DNA from: a virus
DNA length: 41,322 bases
Direction: 5' to 3' (one strand)
Virus record (IMG/VR): IMGVR_UViG_3300031576_000139
Location: 1 to 41,322 of that record
The notes beneath the pieces were generated by a model, which did not search any database, had not been told where the DNA came from, and was given only the letters and a program-made list of their open reading frames with translations. This document shows, one piece after another, positions 15,638 to 23,330 of this stretch. Made by a program: the position numbers and the translations under genes. Position 1 is the stretch's first letter; every line of letters starts with the position of its first letter.

Positions 15638-17990
15638 CAGTCGCCTCCTGTCTATCTATCCATCCATCACTTGCTTCCGCACGGTCCGCCCATTGTGATA
15701 CTGCCGAAGAAGATGAAGAGCTCCGGGATGAACTGGAACTGCTGCGGCAACTTGAGCTCGAGCTAGATGAACGGCAAGAACTCGAGCTCGAGGACCGGCT
15801 GGAACTCGATGAGCTCGAAGAGAATTGGCTGGAAGAAGAACTTTTACTTGAAGACGAAGAACTGGATCGGCACGAACTGGATGAACAGCTCGATGAACTG
15901 GAACATGACGAAGAACTCGAGGACCGGCATGAAGAACTGGACCTACATGAACTTGACGAACTTGACCGAGAGCTGGATGAGCTGGAACTCGAAGACCGGC
16001 TTGATGAAGAGCTGGAAGACAAACGTAAACTGGATGAAGAAGAACTGCTGCTACACGAGCTTGAAGACGAACGGCTCGATGAGCTAGAGCTCGAAGAACA
16101 GCTCGATGAGCTGGATGAGCTGCGAGAGCTGGAACTCGAACTTGACGAACTGCGGCTGCTCGAGCTTGATGAAGAAGAGCTTGATGAAGAAGAGCTTGAT
16201 GAACTTCGGCTGCTGCTCGACGAGCTGCTCGACCGAGAAGAACTCGAAGAACTGGAACTGGAGGAGCGACTGCTCGACGAAGAGCTGGATGAACTTCTGG
16301 AACTTGATGAACTCGAAGATGAACGGCTCGAGGACGACGACGAAGAAGAACTCCGAGAACTCGATGAAGAGCTCGATGAGCTCCGGCTGCTACTAGAAGA
16401 ACTCGAAGATGACCGGCTCGATGAGCTAGAGCTCGAAGAACAGCTCGAGGATGAGGATGAACTCCGGGAGGAAGATGAAGAACTTGAAGAGCTCCGTGAC
16501 GAACTCGATGAACTGGATGAGCTCGATGAACGACTGGAACTCGAAGAACTGCTCGATGACCGACTACTGCTTGATGAGCTTGAAGACGAACGGCTCGAAG
16601 AGCTTGAGCTCGAAGAACAGCTCGACGACGAAGAAGAGCTCCGGGACGAAGACGAAGAACTGGATGAGCTCCGGCTAGATGAACTTGAAGAACTCGATGA
16701 CCGGCTAGAACTTGAACTGGAAGAGGACCGACTGGAACTTGAACTGGAAGAGGACCGACTGGAACTTGACGAACTCCGACTAGATGAAGAAGAACACGAT
16801 GAAGAGCTGGTATCATCATTTGCCGTAACCGCCACGCAACGTACCGTCAAAGATCCGGTCGTTGCGCCAGTTACTATCCTAGTATTAATAAGATCATTAA
16901 CCGAAATAGTGTCCGTATTCACCGCATCTTCAAACCATCCCGTCAACAATGTCGCAATAGAAACACTTTGATTCCCCGCCCCCGCATTCTTTCTCGATGT
17001 AAGAGTACAAGTATTAATATGAGTATTAGCAGAAATGTATATCCTTAAAAGCCGTAAAGTACAAGGCACGTTCGCCTCTAGTTGTTGATTAGCCTCAACG
17101 CCATCATTAACCAGACTATCCCCAAAAATGAAATACCGCGTCAAACTAACACCTAAAGCTAAACCTCCCGGATTAATCCCCGGCAACTCAAAATCAGAAG
17201 TAGAATTGTCCAATTCACCATAAGCCGTCTGAATTGTTATGTTCCCTGTCCCCGCACCGGTAGCGATTGAAATATTAAGAAGGTCATCCGCGGAAATTGT
17301 ATCCGTATTAGACGTATCTTCATGGATCCCTGTCGTCGAGGCACTAACAGATATAGACTGGTTTCCGTTAGCAGCATTTTTCCTCACACGTACAGTCGTC
17401 GCATCAGAACGGTCGTTGACTGTAACATTGCATTGAAAATTCCTTAACGTCCCGGCTACTTTAACTTTAAATTGGACATCCGTTTCCGTCGCGGATGAAG
17501 CAGAAAAATTCCCAACTAACGGCGCGTAAACTGTGCTGGACGCCCCAGTAGCAAAACCAGAAGAACCGAACGCGCAAAGTTTACAATGATGCACGGTCGG
17601 AACAAAACGAAAGGAAAACCCTTCCGGGGTAAACCCATTTACTGTACCGCCAGCAGTAATATGAATATTAACTTCATCCCCCGCAGCGATAGAATCATCA
17701 CTTGCCGTATCCTCAAACTCGCCCGTTGCACCATTGTTAATCAAAACCTTATTATTCCCATTCGCTGCGTTCTTCCTTAACAAAATTGTCGATCTTGTTC
17801 CTCCCCCACCGCCCAAAGTATTCGCACTAACATAAACCCATAAATTCGTTATTACCCCGGCTTGACGAAAAGTATGTTGAGCATCCGCTTCCACCGTCTC
17901 TACACCTCCCCCACCCATCACCGCTTTCATACGAACAGCAGCAGCAGCAATACCAGACCCGTGCCTACACGATAAAATCGTTGGAGCCAT
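15627..17990 (-). CDS. Virion protein with three beta repeats and a 368-residue poly-serine tract
   Basis: A 787-residue protein. Residues 25-392 contain three copies of a domain of about 130 residues, each with an RKNAANGN-like motif (at about 72, 203 and 333), then TGxFEDxxxxDTIS and a terminal strand; this pattern is that of phage surface beta domains. Residues 395-762 are a Ser tract with Arg at intervals of about 8-11 residues plus scattered Cys. The last 25 residues form a compact cap containing QWADRAEASDGWIDR. The start overlaps the previous stop (TAATG) and has only a weak ribosome binding site. Probably a surface fiber or decoration; the Ser tract may be a stalk or a glycan-bearing region. 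Confidence 0.8.
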   Translation of the reverse strand: MAPTILSCRHGSGIAAAAVRMKAVMGGGGVETVEADAQHTFRQAGVITNLWVYVSANTLGGGGGTRSTILLRKNAANGNNKVLINNGATGEFEDTASDDSIAAGDEVNIHITAGGTVNGFTPEGFSFRFVPTVHHCKLCAFGSSGFATGASSTVYAPLVGNFSASSATETDVQFKVKVAGTLRNFQCNVTVNDRSDATTVRVRKNAANGNQSISVSASTTGIHEDTSNTDTISADDLLNISIATGAGTGNITIQTAYGELDNSTSDFELPGINPGGLALGVSLTRYFIFGDSLVNDGVEANQQLEANVPCTLRLLRIYISANTHINTCTLTSRKNAGAGNQSVSIATLLTGWFEDAVNTDTISVNDLINTRIVTGATTGSLTVRCVAVTANDDTSSSSCSSSSSRSSSSSSRSSSSSSSSRSSSSSSSSRSSSSSSSSSRSSSSSSSSSRSSSSSSSCSSSSSSSSRSSSSSSSSSRSSSSSSSSSRSSSSSSSSSSSRSSSSSSSSSRSSSSSSSCSSSSSSSSRSSSSSSSSSRSSSSSSSSSRSSSSSSSSSRSSSSSSSSRSSSSSSSSSRSSSSSSSSSSRSSSSSSSSRSSSSSSSSSSSSSSSSSRSSSSSSSSSRSSSSSSSCSSSSSSSSRSSSSSCSSSSSSSSLRLSSSSSSSRSSSSSSSSSRSSSSSSCRSSSSCRSSSSSSCSSSSSCSSSSCRSSSSSSSKSSSSSQFSSSSSSSSRSSSSSSCRSSSSSSSCRSSSSSSRSSSSSSAVSQWADRAEASDGWIDRQEATVAS
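15705..16808 (-). repeat. Poly-serine coding tract 2 (longest)
   Basis: Exactly 368 codons, mostly Ser, with all six Ser codons used. A 34-base exact direct repeat lies at 16073-16106 and 16415-16448 (342 bases, 114 codons apart), and a 27-base tandem unit lies at about 16721-16774. Both are in frame. On the opposite strand the same DNA reads as a Glu/Leu/Asp-rich frame, which is a by-product and not a gene. Confidence 0.92.
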
Positions 17991-18409
17991 TAGACAATAT
18001 CCGCCTTTCCAGCACCGAACATGTTATTTAAAGCTGCCCGAACCACTATCTTCTCCCCAACACTTAAATTCCCATGCGCATCCAAAATCAGTTTACGCGT
18101 ATCGTCAAAAGACCAACTCATCACTCCACGTTTCATCCTCGTCAACGTCTCACCGTCAATCGTGACCTGCTCTGTTAAAGCAGGAAAGTCCGCTAAAATT
18201 TTACCTATCGCGCGGTTCTTGCGCGTGTTTTCATCCTGAACAACCGTAAAATGCTCTCCATTACTTAACGTGTTCTGATGAAAAGAACATTTCTTTGAAA
18301 TCTGATAAACCGTATGGACCAGCTGATCATCCGGAACAGCATCATCCCATTGATACAAAATAACACATCCGCAAGTATCCGGACGCCATGTGGTAATTTT
18401 AGTTGCCAT
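17990..18409 (-). CDS. Tail-region protein with a DTCGC motif, unknown function
   Basis: A 139-residue protein starting with MATKITTWRPDTCGCVILYQWDD (read in two parts), containing two close Cys and later a Cys-His pair (KKCSFHQ), so metal binding is possible. Proteins beginning with a W-x-PDTCxC-type segment occur in phage tail regions, but I do not know a function. AAGGAGGAG precedes the ATG. The stop overlaps the start of the poly-serine gene, so the two are translated together, which hints at a joint role. Confidence 0.65.
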   Translation of the reverse strand: MATKITTWRPDTCGCVILYQWDDAVPDDQLVHTVYQISKKCSFHQNTLSNGEHFTVVQDENTRKNRAIGKILADFPALTEQVTIDGETLTRMKRGVMSWSFDDTRKLILDAHGNLSVGEKIVVRAALNNMFGAGKADIV

Positions 18410-18418
18410 AACTCCTCC

Positions 18419-19339
18419 TTAATCTTTAGCCCACCATTCTTCCAAATGTTTCATGTCCCCGCTATCCCAATACGCCTTGATTTGATTATACTCATTACCC
18501 ATAAACCGCTGGTCCAAATACTTATAGTGCGGCGGGATCTTTTTATTCCTATACGCGTAATTATGTTCAGAATGAATATGCCGAAACCCCATAACTTCAA
18601 ACCAAGTCCCACGCCCAGGGATCTTTAACATATCGTCATTCGGCGGATCAACAATGAGCTGTTTTAACCCAAGATCAGCGATTGCCCTCCCAAACCGCCC
18701 TTCGGCATTGCCAATGTCATTCGTGTATTTCTCATATACATCCCACGGGATAAAACGATCCTGAAAATGCTGGACAACGCTCATAAATGCGGAAGACTTA
18801 ATAAAAAACCCGGCTGTATTCGCATACTTCCCCGGCTCATCATGCCCGCAGGTCATTACGTCATACCCTTCCACCATCTTAAACAGATCCCAAAACCCTT
18901 CCGGCTTTTCAATAATAAAATCAGAATTGGTACAGTAAATGTATTCAAACTGCTGCATAGCAGCTGCGCCCCATTTAATAAGCCAGAAATACGGGTAAAG
19001 CACTCCTCCCCATACCTGATGATGAGGAACCAAGAACATATCGACATTATGGAGAACCTCTTTAGCCGGCATAAACTGGTTATGGTCCACCGTCTCCCAC
19101 GCCGGATCAACATAGTTATCGTATGCTAGCGTTATCCATAGCCCAAGCCTTATATGGGATTCAATACACGCCTTTATATAAGGACGGTTCGCCTGATGAC
19201 CGGTCAAGAGGATCCCGACTTTATTAAAAATCTTTTTAGCCCAAACATCGTTAGACGCCGTCCGGTCGATCCATTCTTTCCGGCTAGCGTACTCCTCCGG
19301 CGACATTTCCCCTTCTAAATCTGCGCGCACCAACCCCAT
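18419..19339 (-). CDS. GT-A-like glycosyltransferase, paralogue 1
   Basis: A 306-residue protein. A Rossmann-like start (VGILLTGHQANRPYIKACIESH), a following AYDN strand, and YIYCTNSDFIIEKPEGF at the position of a DxD-type metal/nucleotide-sugar site suggest a GT-A-fold transferase. A C-terminal signature, YWDSGDMKHLEEWW, is shared with the neighbouring 358-residue protein (YWDTGDRRHLFRWW), showing that the two are paralogues. The start is the ATG eight bases after GGGGAGG. It is the last gene of the sugar island, directly before tail-surface genes. Sugar donor and acceptor cannot be read from sequence. Confidence 0.7.
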   Translation of the reverse strand: MGLVRADLEGEMSPEEYASRKEWIDRTASNDVWAKKIFNKVGILLTGHQANRPYIKACIESHIRLGLWITLAYDNYVDPAWETVDHNQFMPAKEVLHNVDMFLVPHHQVWGGVLYPYFWLIKWGAAAMQQFEYIYCTNSDFIIEKPEGFWDLFKMVEGYDVMTCGHDEPGKYANTAGFFIKSSAFMSVVQHFQDRFIPWDVYEKYTNDIGNAEGRFGRAIADLGLKQLIVDPPNDDMLKIPGRGTWFEVMGFRHIHSEHNYAYRNKKIPPHYKYLDQRFMGNEYNQIKAYWDSGDMKHLEEWWAKD

Positions 19340-19341
19340 GA

Positions 19342-19488
19342 TCAAAACCTCCCCAATAACATCCGCCAAGCCACTCTCACCCGGACTTGAAACGGTTGAT
19401 GATTAATAAAACTCTTAAGCTCTGGAAGAATCTGTTTGTCTCGTGCTTCCGCCGCAAGACGTGCTTCTCGCCTTATCTTTTTAGCCAT
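19342..19488 (-). CDS. 48-residue basic protein between the glycosyltransferases
   Basis: A 48-residue protein: a basic helix (AKKIRREARLAAEARDKQ) followed by a C-terminal RVRVAWRMLLGRF, a membrane-surface or partner-binding type helix. Its stop lies two bases before the next gene's start codon, whose ribosome binding site it contains. Similar short proteins ending in a WR-x-x-x-G-R/K helix sit beside phage genes of this type, though I cannot name a family. Confidence 0.5.
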   Translation of the reverse strand: MAKKIRREARLAAEARDKQILPELKSFINHQPFQVRVRVAWRMLLGRF

Positions 19489-19558
19489 TCGCCCGTTCAA
19501 TTTCGTCCCTCACCATCTGCTCAGAATCATTGTCCTGCATAAATAGGATCCTCTCCAT
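19481..19558 (-). CDS. Tiny 25-residue reading frame, tentative
   Basis: A 25-residue acidic frame (MERILFMQDNDSEQMVRDEI start) that overlaps the following 48-residue gene by eight bases in a coupled arrangement. A shorter version starts at the internal ATG at 19540. No good ribosome binding site precedes either start. It may be a real leader peptide or chance. Confidence 0.25.
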   Translation of the reverse strand: MERILFMQDNDSEQMVRDEIERANG

Positions 19559-19595
19559 TTCCTGCTTAACAAAAGATTATGAACTGAAAGAGATA

Positions 19596-20672
19596 TTATA
19601 TTCGAAGGAAGGAAAATCCATCATGCCCCCCCTTATCTAAAATAGGCTCTTTCCCATACGCCTCTAACGGCAAATACAATCTGTTATACCAGCTGTCCTC
19701 TCCACGATCCCACCATCGGAACAAATGCCGGCGGTCACCGGTGTCCCAATACTGACAGATCGTCTCTTTCTCGTCACCCGCAAAATAAAGCCAATCCATA
19801 TAGTTATCGACATACTTCCTGTCAAGAGGTTCAGTCCCCAAATTCCACGCCGTCTCCTGAATAGCGTAAAGGTTCATATACCCAAGCAATGCTTTCCAAG
19901 TGGATTCCTGATCGTACCGGGAATAACAATCAACAGTCCCGTCTGTATCAAGAGGCTGTTGCGGCGCGTGTTTCAACTTAACGCCCATGGCTGAGATAGC
20001 TTCAAACATAGATCCTTCCGGACTGCGGCTGCCGATAACCGGAACGCGGAACATTTCCGCCATATAATCGAACACTTTATGAAACGCCTCTGCCGTAAAC
20101 ATCACATCCGCCGTATGGACAAGACCGTCCCGACTCTGTCCTGCCATCACCTCACTATCACCCATCAAAGCGATAATATCTTTAAACCCTTCCGGTTTTT
20201 CACAAATACAGTCTCCATTTGTGATGTAAACATGTTTAATATTTGAGAACTGTTTAATGACCCCTTGAGCATAGCGAACATCCCAAAACCACCCGTTTCT
20301 CTTATCCGCATCATAGGTAATATGCTTATGCACAACGCTATTCGCCAAAAGGTAGTGGTCCATGTTCGGCATACATCGGTACATTTCATGCGGGTTCCGG
20401 TCGCACCACGCGTAAAACGGGTTATCATACGCCAAAATAACAAACGCCCCGGAAAGCCGGTACTGAGTTAAAACAGCCTTAAGCCATTTCAGCTGCCCGA
20501 ACCAAGACGTTAAAACTATCGCCATCGACGATTGACAAGGTATGCTATTACAATTAATAGACAGATCGTACCAACTCTGCCCATCAGCGCCTCGAAATTC
20601 CATCCCATGTCCGAAATTCTCCTTCCACGGGTCAATCCCCGCAACCAGCCTATGTAACTTTGCTTCGTTCAT
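19596..20672 (-). CDS. GT-A-like glycosyltransferase, paralogue 2
   Basis: A 358-residue protein related to the 306-residue protein downstream. Shared features are a first strand with SWFGQLKWLKAVLTQYR, AYDNPF, HVYITNGDCICEKPEGF (the likely metal/donor site, here NGD instead of NSD) and YWDTGDRRHLFRWW near the C-terminus. The start was placed at the ATG that overlaps the upstream TGA (ATGA); the open frame extends 29 codons further into the methyltransferase gene and is not needed. It probably adds a sugar in the same pathway; donor and acceptor are unknown. Confidence 0.7.
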   Translation of the reverse strand: MNEAKLHRLVAGIDPWKENFGHGMEFRGADGQSWYDLSINCNSIPCQSSMAIVLTSWFGQLKWLKAVLTQYRLSGAFVILAYDNPFYAWCDRNPHEMYRCMPNMDHYLLANSVVHKHITYDADKRNGWFWDVRYAQGVIKQFSNIKHVYITNGDCICEKPEGFKDIIALMGDSEVMAGQSRDGLVHTADVMFTAEAFHKVFDYMAEMFRVPVIGSRSPEGSMFEAISAMGVKLKHAPQQPLDTDGTVDCYSRYDQESTWKALLGYMNLYAIQETAWNLGTEPLDRKYVDNYMDWLYFAGDEKETICQYWDTGDRRHLFRWWDRGEDSWYNRLYLPLEAYGKEPILDKGGHDGFSFLRI

Positions 20673-21364
20673 GACTGATAATATACCCTTTCTTTTGGTT
20701 TTACCCTGACAATAGTTAAACCGACACCGATAGCCGTCCCGCGCGTCAAAGTCAAACAATCAAACCGCGCGTCACGCTCAATTTCCTGCCTCAACATAAA
20801 AACACTTCCACAGCGTTCTTCTCTCACATAATCCTCAGACGGAGGGTATGTATCATGTAAAAGAATGTACCCGTCCGACACTGTCAAATAAACAGCGTTC
20901 CAAAAATCCTTTTTCACTTGCGGATACAAATGGTCGCCGTCAATAAACGTCAAAGCTAACGGCTCCATATCAACACTATTAAAAAAATCGTCTGACGTCC
21001 CGATAAAAAACAGGCTGTTATCCTTTAAGATAAGCTGATCGTTAGGATGAGGGAAAACCGCTTCTTTCGTCAAATATCCATCTACTGTCAAAGGGTTAAC
21101 GATCTTTCCGCGCGCTACGTCACAATGGAAAATTTTCCTCCCGTACTTCCGCGCTACATGAGAAAGGTATATTGAACTTTCCCCAACACCGATCTCCGCC
21201 ACATTCCCAGGCATGCAGGACAGCACGTAATCAGTAAAAACGCCGAGAAACCCGAACCTGTGCCATACGTCTTTCTTGGAGTAAAAAAAATCCGGAGCGA
21301 TCCAATCCGCTATAAAATCACGCGTTTCCTGCGATTCCCGGTGTAAGACCTTTTCCATATTCAT
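20669..21364 (-). CDS. Class I SAM-dependent methyltransferase (Methyltransf_24 type)
   Basis: A 231-residue protein with motif I VAEIGVGESSIYLS, an acidic second-strand end (FHCDVARG), FIDGDHLYPQVKKDFWNA and YILLHDTY, the layout of the small methyltransferases that act on sugars or small molecules. The start overlaps the end of the preceding gene by 47 bases; an ATG two codons downstream is equally plausible from ribosome-site spacing. It is one of three methyltransferases in a row and likely decorates the product of the neighbouring glycosyltransferases. Confidence 0.8.
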   Translation of the reverse strand: MNMEKVLHRESQETRDFIADWIAPDFFYSKKDVWHRFGFLGVFTDYVLSCMPGNVAEIGVGESSIYLSHVARKYGRKIFHCDVARGKIVNPLTVDGYLTKEAVFPHPNDQLILKDNSLFFIGTSDDFFNSVDMEPLALTFIDGDHLYPQVKKDFWNAVYLTVSDGYILLHDTYPPSEDYVREERCGSVFMLRQEIERDARFDCLTLTRGTAIGVGLTIVRVKPKERVYYQS

Positions 21365-21668
21365 TCCTTTCCCTTGTTAAAAATTCGATAATGGCGTCCG
21401 CCGTCTTAAGAGAGAACAACAGCTCTCCCGCCTCTTCCATGATCTCTTCCTTGCTCCAAAGAGGGTTATTCTTTAACCTGTTTGGCGGAGGGTCGTTGAC
21501 ATACATGTCTCGACCATTAAAAAAATATTTACATATCTCAATAATCCGCCAGTCCGTGCACCATAGATATCCATTCTTCCGCCGGGTAATCTGCTCATCT
21601 AACGGCAAAGGTTTATCAATAATCGCTTGGCAAAACAGCTTCATTTTATGAATTTCATCATTTGTCAT
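21318..21668 (-). CDS. Unknown 116-residue protein within the sugar island
   Basis: A 116-residue, mainly helical protein with an aromatic segment (NGYLWCTDWRIIEICKYFFNGRDMY, read in parts) and an acidic C-terminal helix. I do not recognise it. It lies between two methyltransferase genes, overlapping the following one by 47 bases, so it is probably made in step with them, perhaps as a partner. Confidence 0.6.
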   Translation of the reverse strand: MTNDEIHKMKLFCQAIIDKPLPLDEQITRRKNGYLWCTDWRIIEICKYFFNGRDMYVNDPPPNRLKNNPLWSKEEIMEEAGELLFSLKTADAIIEFLTRERNEYGKGLTPGIAGNA

Positions 21669-21675
21669 GTCTTCC

Positions 21676-22320
21676 TCACCACATTTTTAAAAGCCCGGTT
21701 GTATGCGGACCGTCACGGTTTACATCGGTTTTTCTGACCACAACAAGGCTCTGATAAAAATTGATTGATTCGATATTCCTCCAGAAAGTATTTCTCGGGG
21801 TACCCCACTCCGCATAATGAAGATCGTCGATATACTGTTTCATATACTCAATAAGGCTTCCTGAACAGTAAAGCCCGCCACCGTAACCGGGACGGTACGA
21901 TGTATGAACATCCTCGATGATATACACGCCGTCATTGGCAACAAAAGGAAATACCGTTTCAAAAGATTTGATCTGGTCCTCGCAGCGATGGCTCCCGTCA
22001 TCAATGACAATATCCACACCTCCAATCTTCTCGAACACGCCTTTTAAAAACCCGACGTCCGCCTGATCGCCGACAAAAACTTCAATCTGCGGTTCATTGA
22101 ACTTCCGGCAATCCTGTAAATCTATCCCGTATACCCGCGCCTGAGCACCTAAATATTTCTTCCATAACTGTAAACTCCCGCCATACCCTACCCCTATCTC
22201 AACCAAAGAAACTTTTCTATCACGATACTTCTGGAATATCGGATCATACGCATCCAGATAATGCGGGTACTTAGTCATGACGTTGCCTTCATTTTCGTAG
22301 AACATCCGGCGCAACTCCAT
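21676..22320 (-). CDS. Class I SAM methyltransferase resembling sugar O-methyltransferases
   Basis: A 214-residue protein with SLVEIGVGYGGSLQLWKKY (motif I), VYGIDLQ, VDIVIDDGSHRCEDQIKSF and GVYIIEDVHTSY. The DDGSH and EDVH pattern is that of macrolide/sugar O-methyltransferases such as MycE and its relatives, in which these acidic and His residues hold a metal ion. The start overlaps the previous stop (TAATG). It probably methylates a sugar hydroxyl; the acceptor is unknown. Confidence 0.82.
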   Translation of the reverse strand: MELRRMFYENEGNVMTKYPHYLDAYDPIFQKYRDRKVSLVEIGVGYGGSLQLWKKYLGAQARVYGIDLQDCRKFNEPQIEVFVGDQADVGFLKGVFEKIGGVDIVIDDGSHRCEDQIKSFETVFPFVANDGVYIIEDVHTSYRPGYGGGLYCSGSLIEYMKQYIDDLHYAEWGTPRNTFWRNIESINFYQSLVVVRKTDVNRDGPHTTGLLKMW

Positions 22321-22883
22321 TATCGTTTCTTTAGTAACATTGTTAGGCTTGGGAATTTAAGGTACGTCCCGAATATATAATTCGCCCGGATAATCGGATT
22401 ATTCTCTACTTCCGGTTTTATCGGCTCCTTACTGTACTTGTTCATCCACTCCATACAATCCCGCTCTTCACTCCCGCCTTCAAAAAGAACCACCCCGCCC
22501 TGCACCATCTTCTGATCCCATTGTTCCATGATTTTACGCACAATGTCCCCGGTATTACTTAAATCTACATGGATAAAGTCAACAGTACGATCCTGATAAA
22601 GATCCGCTACTGTAAAAGCGTCACGTTTAAAAATTTCAACATTGTCGCAATTTTTAAACAATTCACGGACATCCGCCTCACTACTATGACGATAGGGATA
22701 ATCTTCAAACAAGTCATACACTTGTAAACGCCCGCGCCCGATCTTCCTCAACTGCGCGCCAATATGAAAAGCGCTATACCCATTCAAAACGCCCAACTCT
22801 ACGCAATTCACCGGTTTAAAAGCGTCAACAATAAACGAAAAAACTTCCCCATAATTGTTTTTTTGATACGAACTCTCCATCAT
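22320..22883 (-). CDS. SAM methyltransferase-like protein
   Basis: A 187-residue protein with VNCVELGVLNGYSAFHIG (motif I), VYDLFED at the second strand, VDFIHVDLSNTGDIVRKIM and GGVVLFEGGSEERDCMEW. The fold order is that of a class I methyltransferase, although the third motif has HVDLS in place of the usual HIDGxH. It starts with ATG overlapping the stop of the staple-like gene, with GGAG upstream. It is the first of three methyltransferases and is likely part of the same pathway. Confidence 0.75.
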   Translation of the reverse strand: MMESSYQKNNYGEVFSFIVDAFKPVNCVELGVLNGYSAFHIGAQLRKIGRGRLQVYDLFEDYPYRHSSEADVRELFKNCDNVEIFKRDAFTVADLYQDRTVDFIHVDLSNTGDIVRKIMEQWDQKMVQGGVVLFEGGSEERDCMEWMNKYSKEPIKPEVENNPIIRANYIFGTYLKFPSLTMLLKKR

Positions 22884-23125
22884 AACTTTATCTCCAAGAC
22901 CTCCAGATCATAAGAAGTCTTCCTATCACCATTATGCACATTCTCCGATATGTCTTTGAGCTTATACTTGATCGTCGCCGTTTTTTCTTTGCCGAGGTCA
23001 TCTACATTGAGAGGTAATTCAACTCCGTTAATGTAGAAGGTAGGTCCCATCGGCTCCGGCGCTTTTTCCGGAATGCTCATTCCGATACCTTCATGCGCGC
23101 GTTTTAAATTGATGAACTTTTCCAT
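22880..23125 (-). CDS. Capsid-staple-like small virion protein
   Basis: An 81-residue protein: a short flexible N-terminus, then a strand pattern TFYINGVELPLNVDDLGKE, TATIKYKLKDIS and a final YDLEVLEIKL. This layout (short lead, symmetric barrel strands, final L-x-I/V-x-x-L/I) resembles small capsid decoration or staple proteins of phages. The ATG was preferred over a GTG two codons upstream because of GGGGGG five bases before it. It sits between the origin-like region and the methyltransferases, a surprising place for a head protein. Confidence 0.5.
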   Translation of the reverse strand: MEKFINLKRAHEGIGMSIPEKAPEPMGPTFYINGVELPLNVDDLGKEKTATIKYKLKDISENVHNGDRKTSYDLEVLEIKL

Positions 23126-23139
23126 ATCCACCCCCCTTT

Positions 23140-23330
23140 AATTAAGTGTATTTGTTATATAGATCACCTTTAAATACTTCTTTTGTTTTTAGATTATATA
23201 AGATAGTAGCAGTAGTAGAGGCTGTGGAAAAGTGGATAACTCTAGAACTCATTTATCCTCAACAATTTGTGAATCATGCCATGTGGATAACTCTGTGGAT
23301 AAACCTGTGGATTCATGTGAATAACTCTAC
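23140..23330. other. Origin-like region: DnaA-box cluster with AT-rich flank and TAG triplets
   Basis: Two perfect DnaA boxes (TTATCCACA on the minus strand) lie at 23282-23290 and 23294-23302, followed by near boxes at 23306-23314 and 23316-23324, all in one orientation with 10-12 bp start-to-start spacing. TTTTCCACA at 23223-23231 and TTATCCACT at 23231-23239 add two more, and a TTATCCTCA lies at 23253. Beside them are five triplets TAG TAG CAG TAG TAG (23204-23218) and an AT-rich stretch (23130-23205) with TATATAA. This combination matches a bacterial-type replication origin. It occupies the largest non-coding gap inside the late block and slightly overlaps the end of the glycosyltransferase fusion. 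A minus-strand TATAAT near 23196 could also be a -10 box, but no -35 box is visible. Confidence 0.7.

Noticed and set aside
15705-16808. CRISPR-like array
   Set aside because: Repeats are in-frame Ser codons of irregular length with no constant repeat/spacer structure and no cas genes.
15656-16819. Long minus-strand frame of Arg, Ala, His, Val and Pro overlapping the poly-Ser protein
   Set aside because: It is the shifted frame of the Ser repeat, without its own ribosome site. Equivalent frames occur at 14314-14982 and 27411-28040 for the same reason.
20673-20759. Upstream extension of the second glycosyltransferase
   Set aside because: The extra 29 codons would overlap the methyltransferase gene; the ATGA overlap supports the downstream start.
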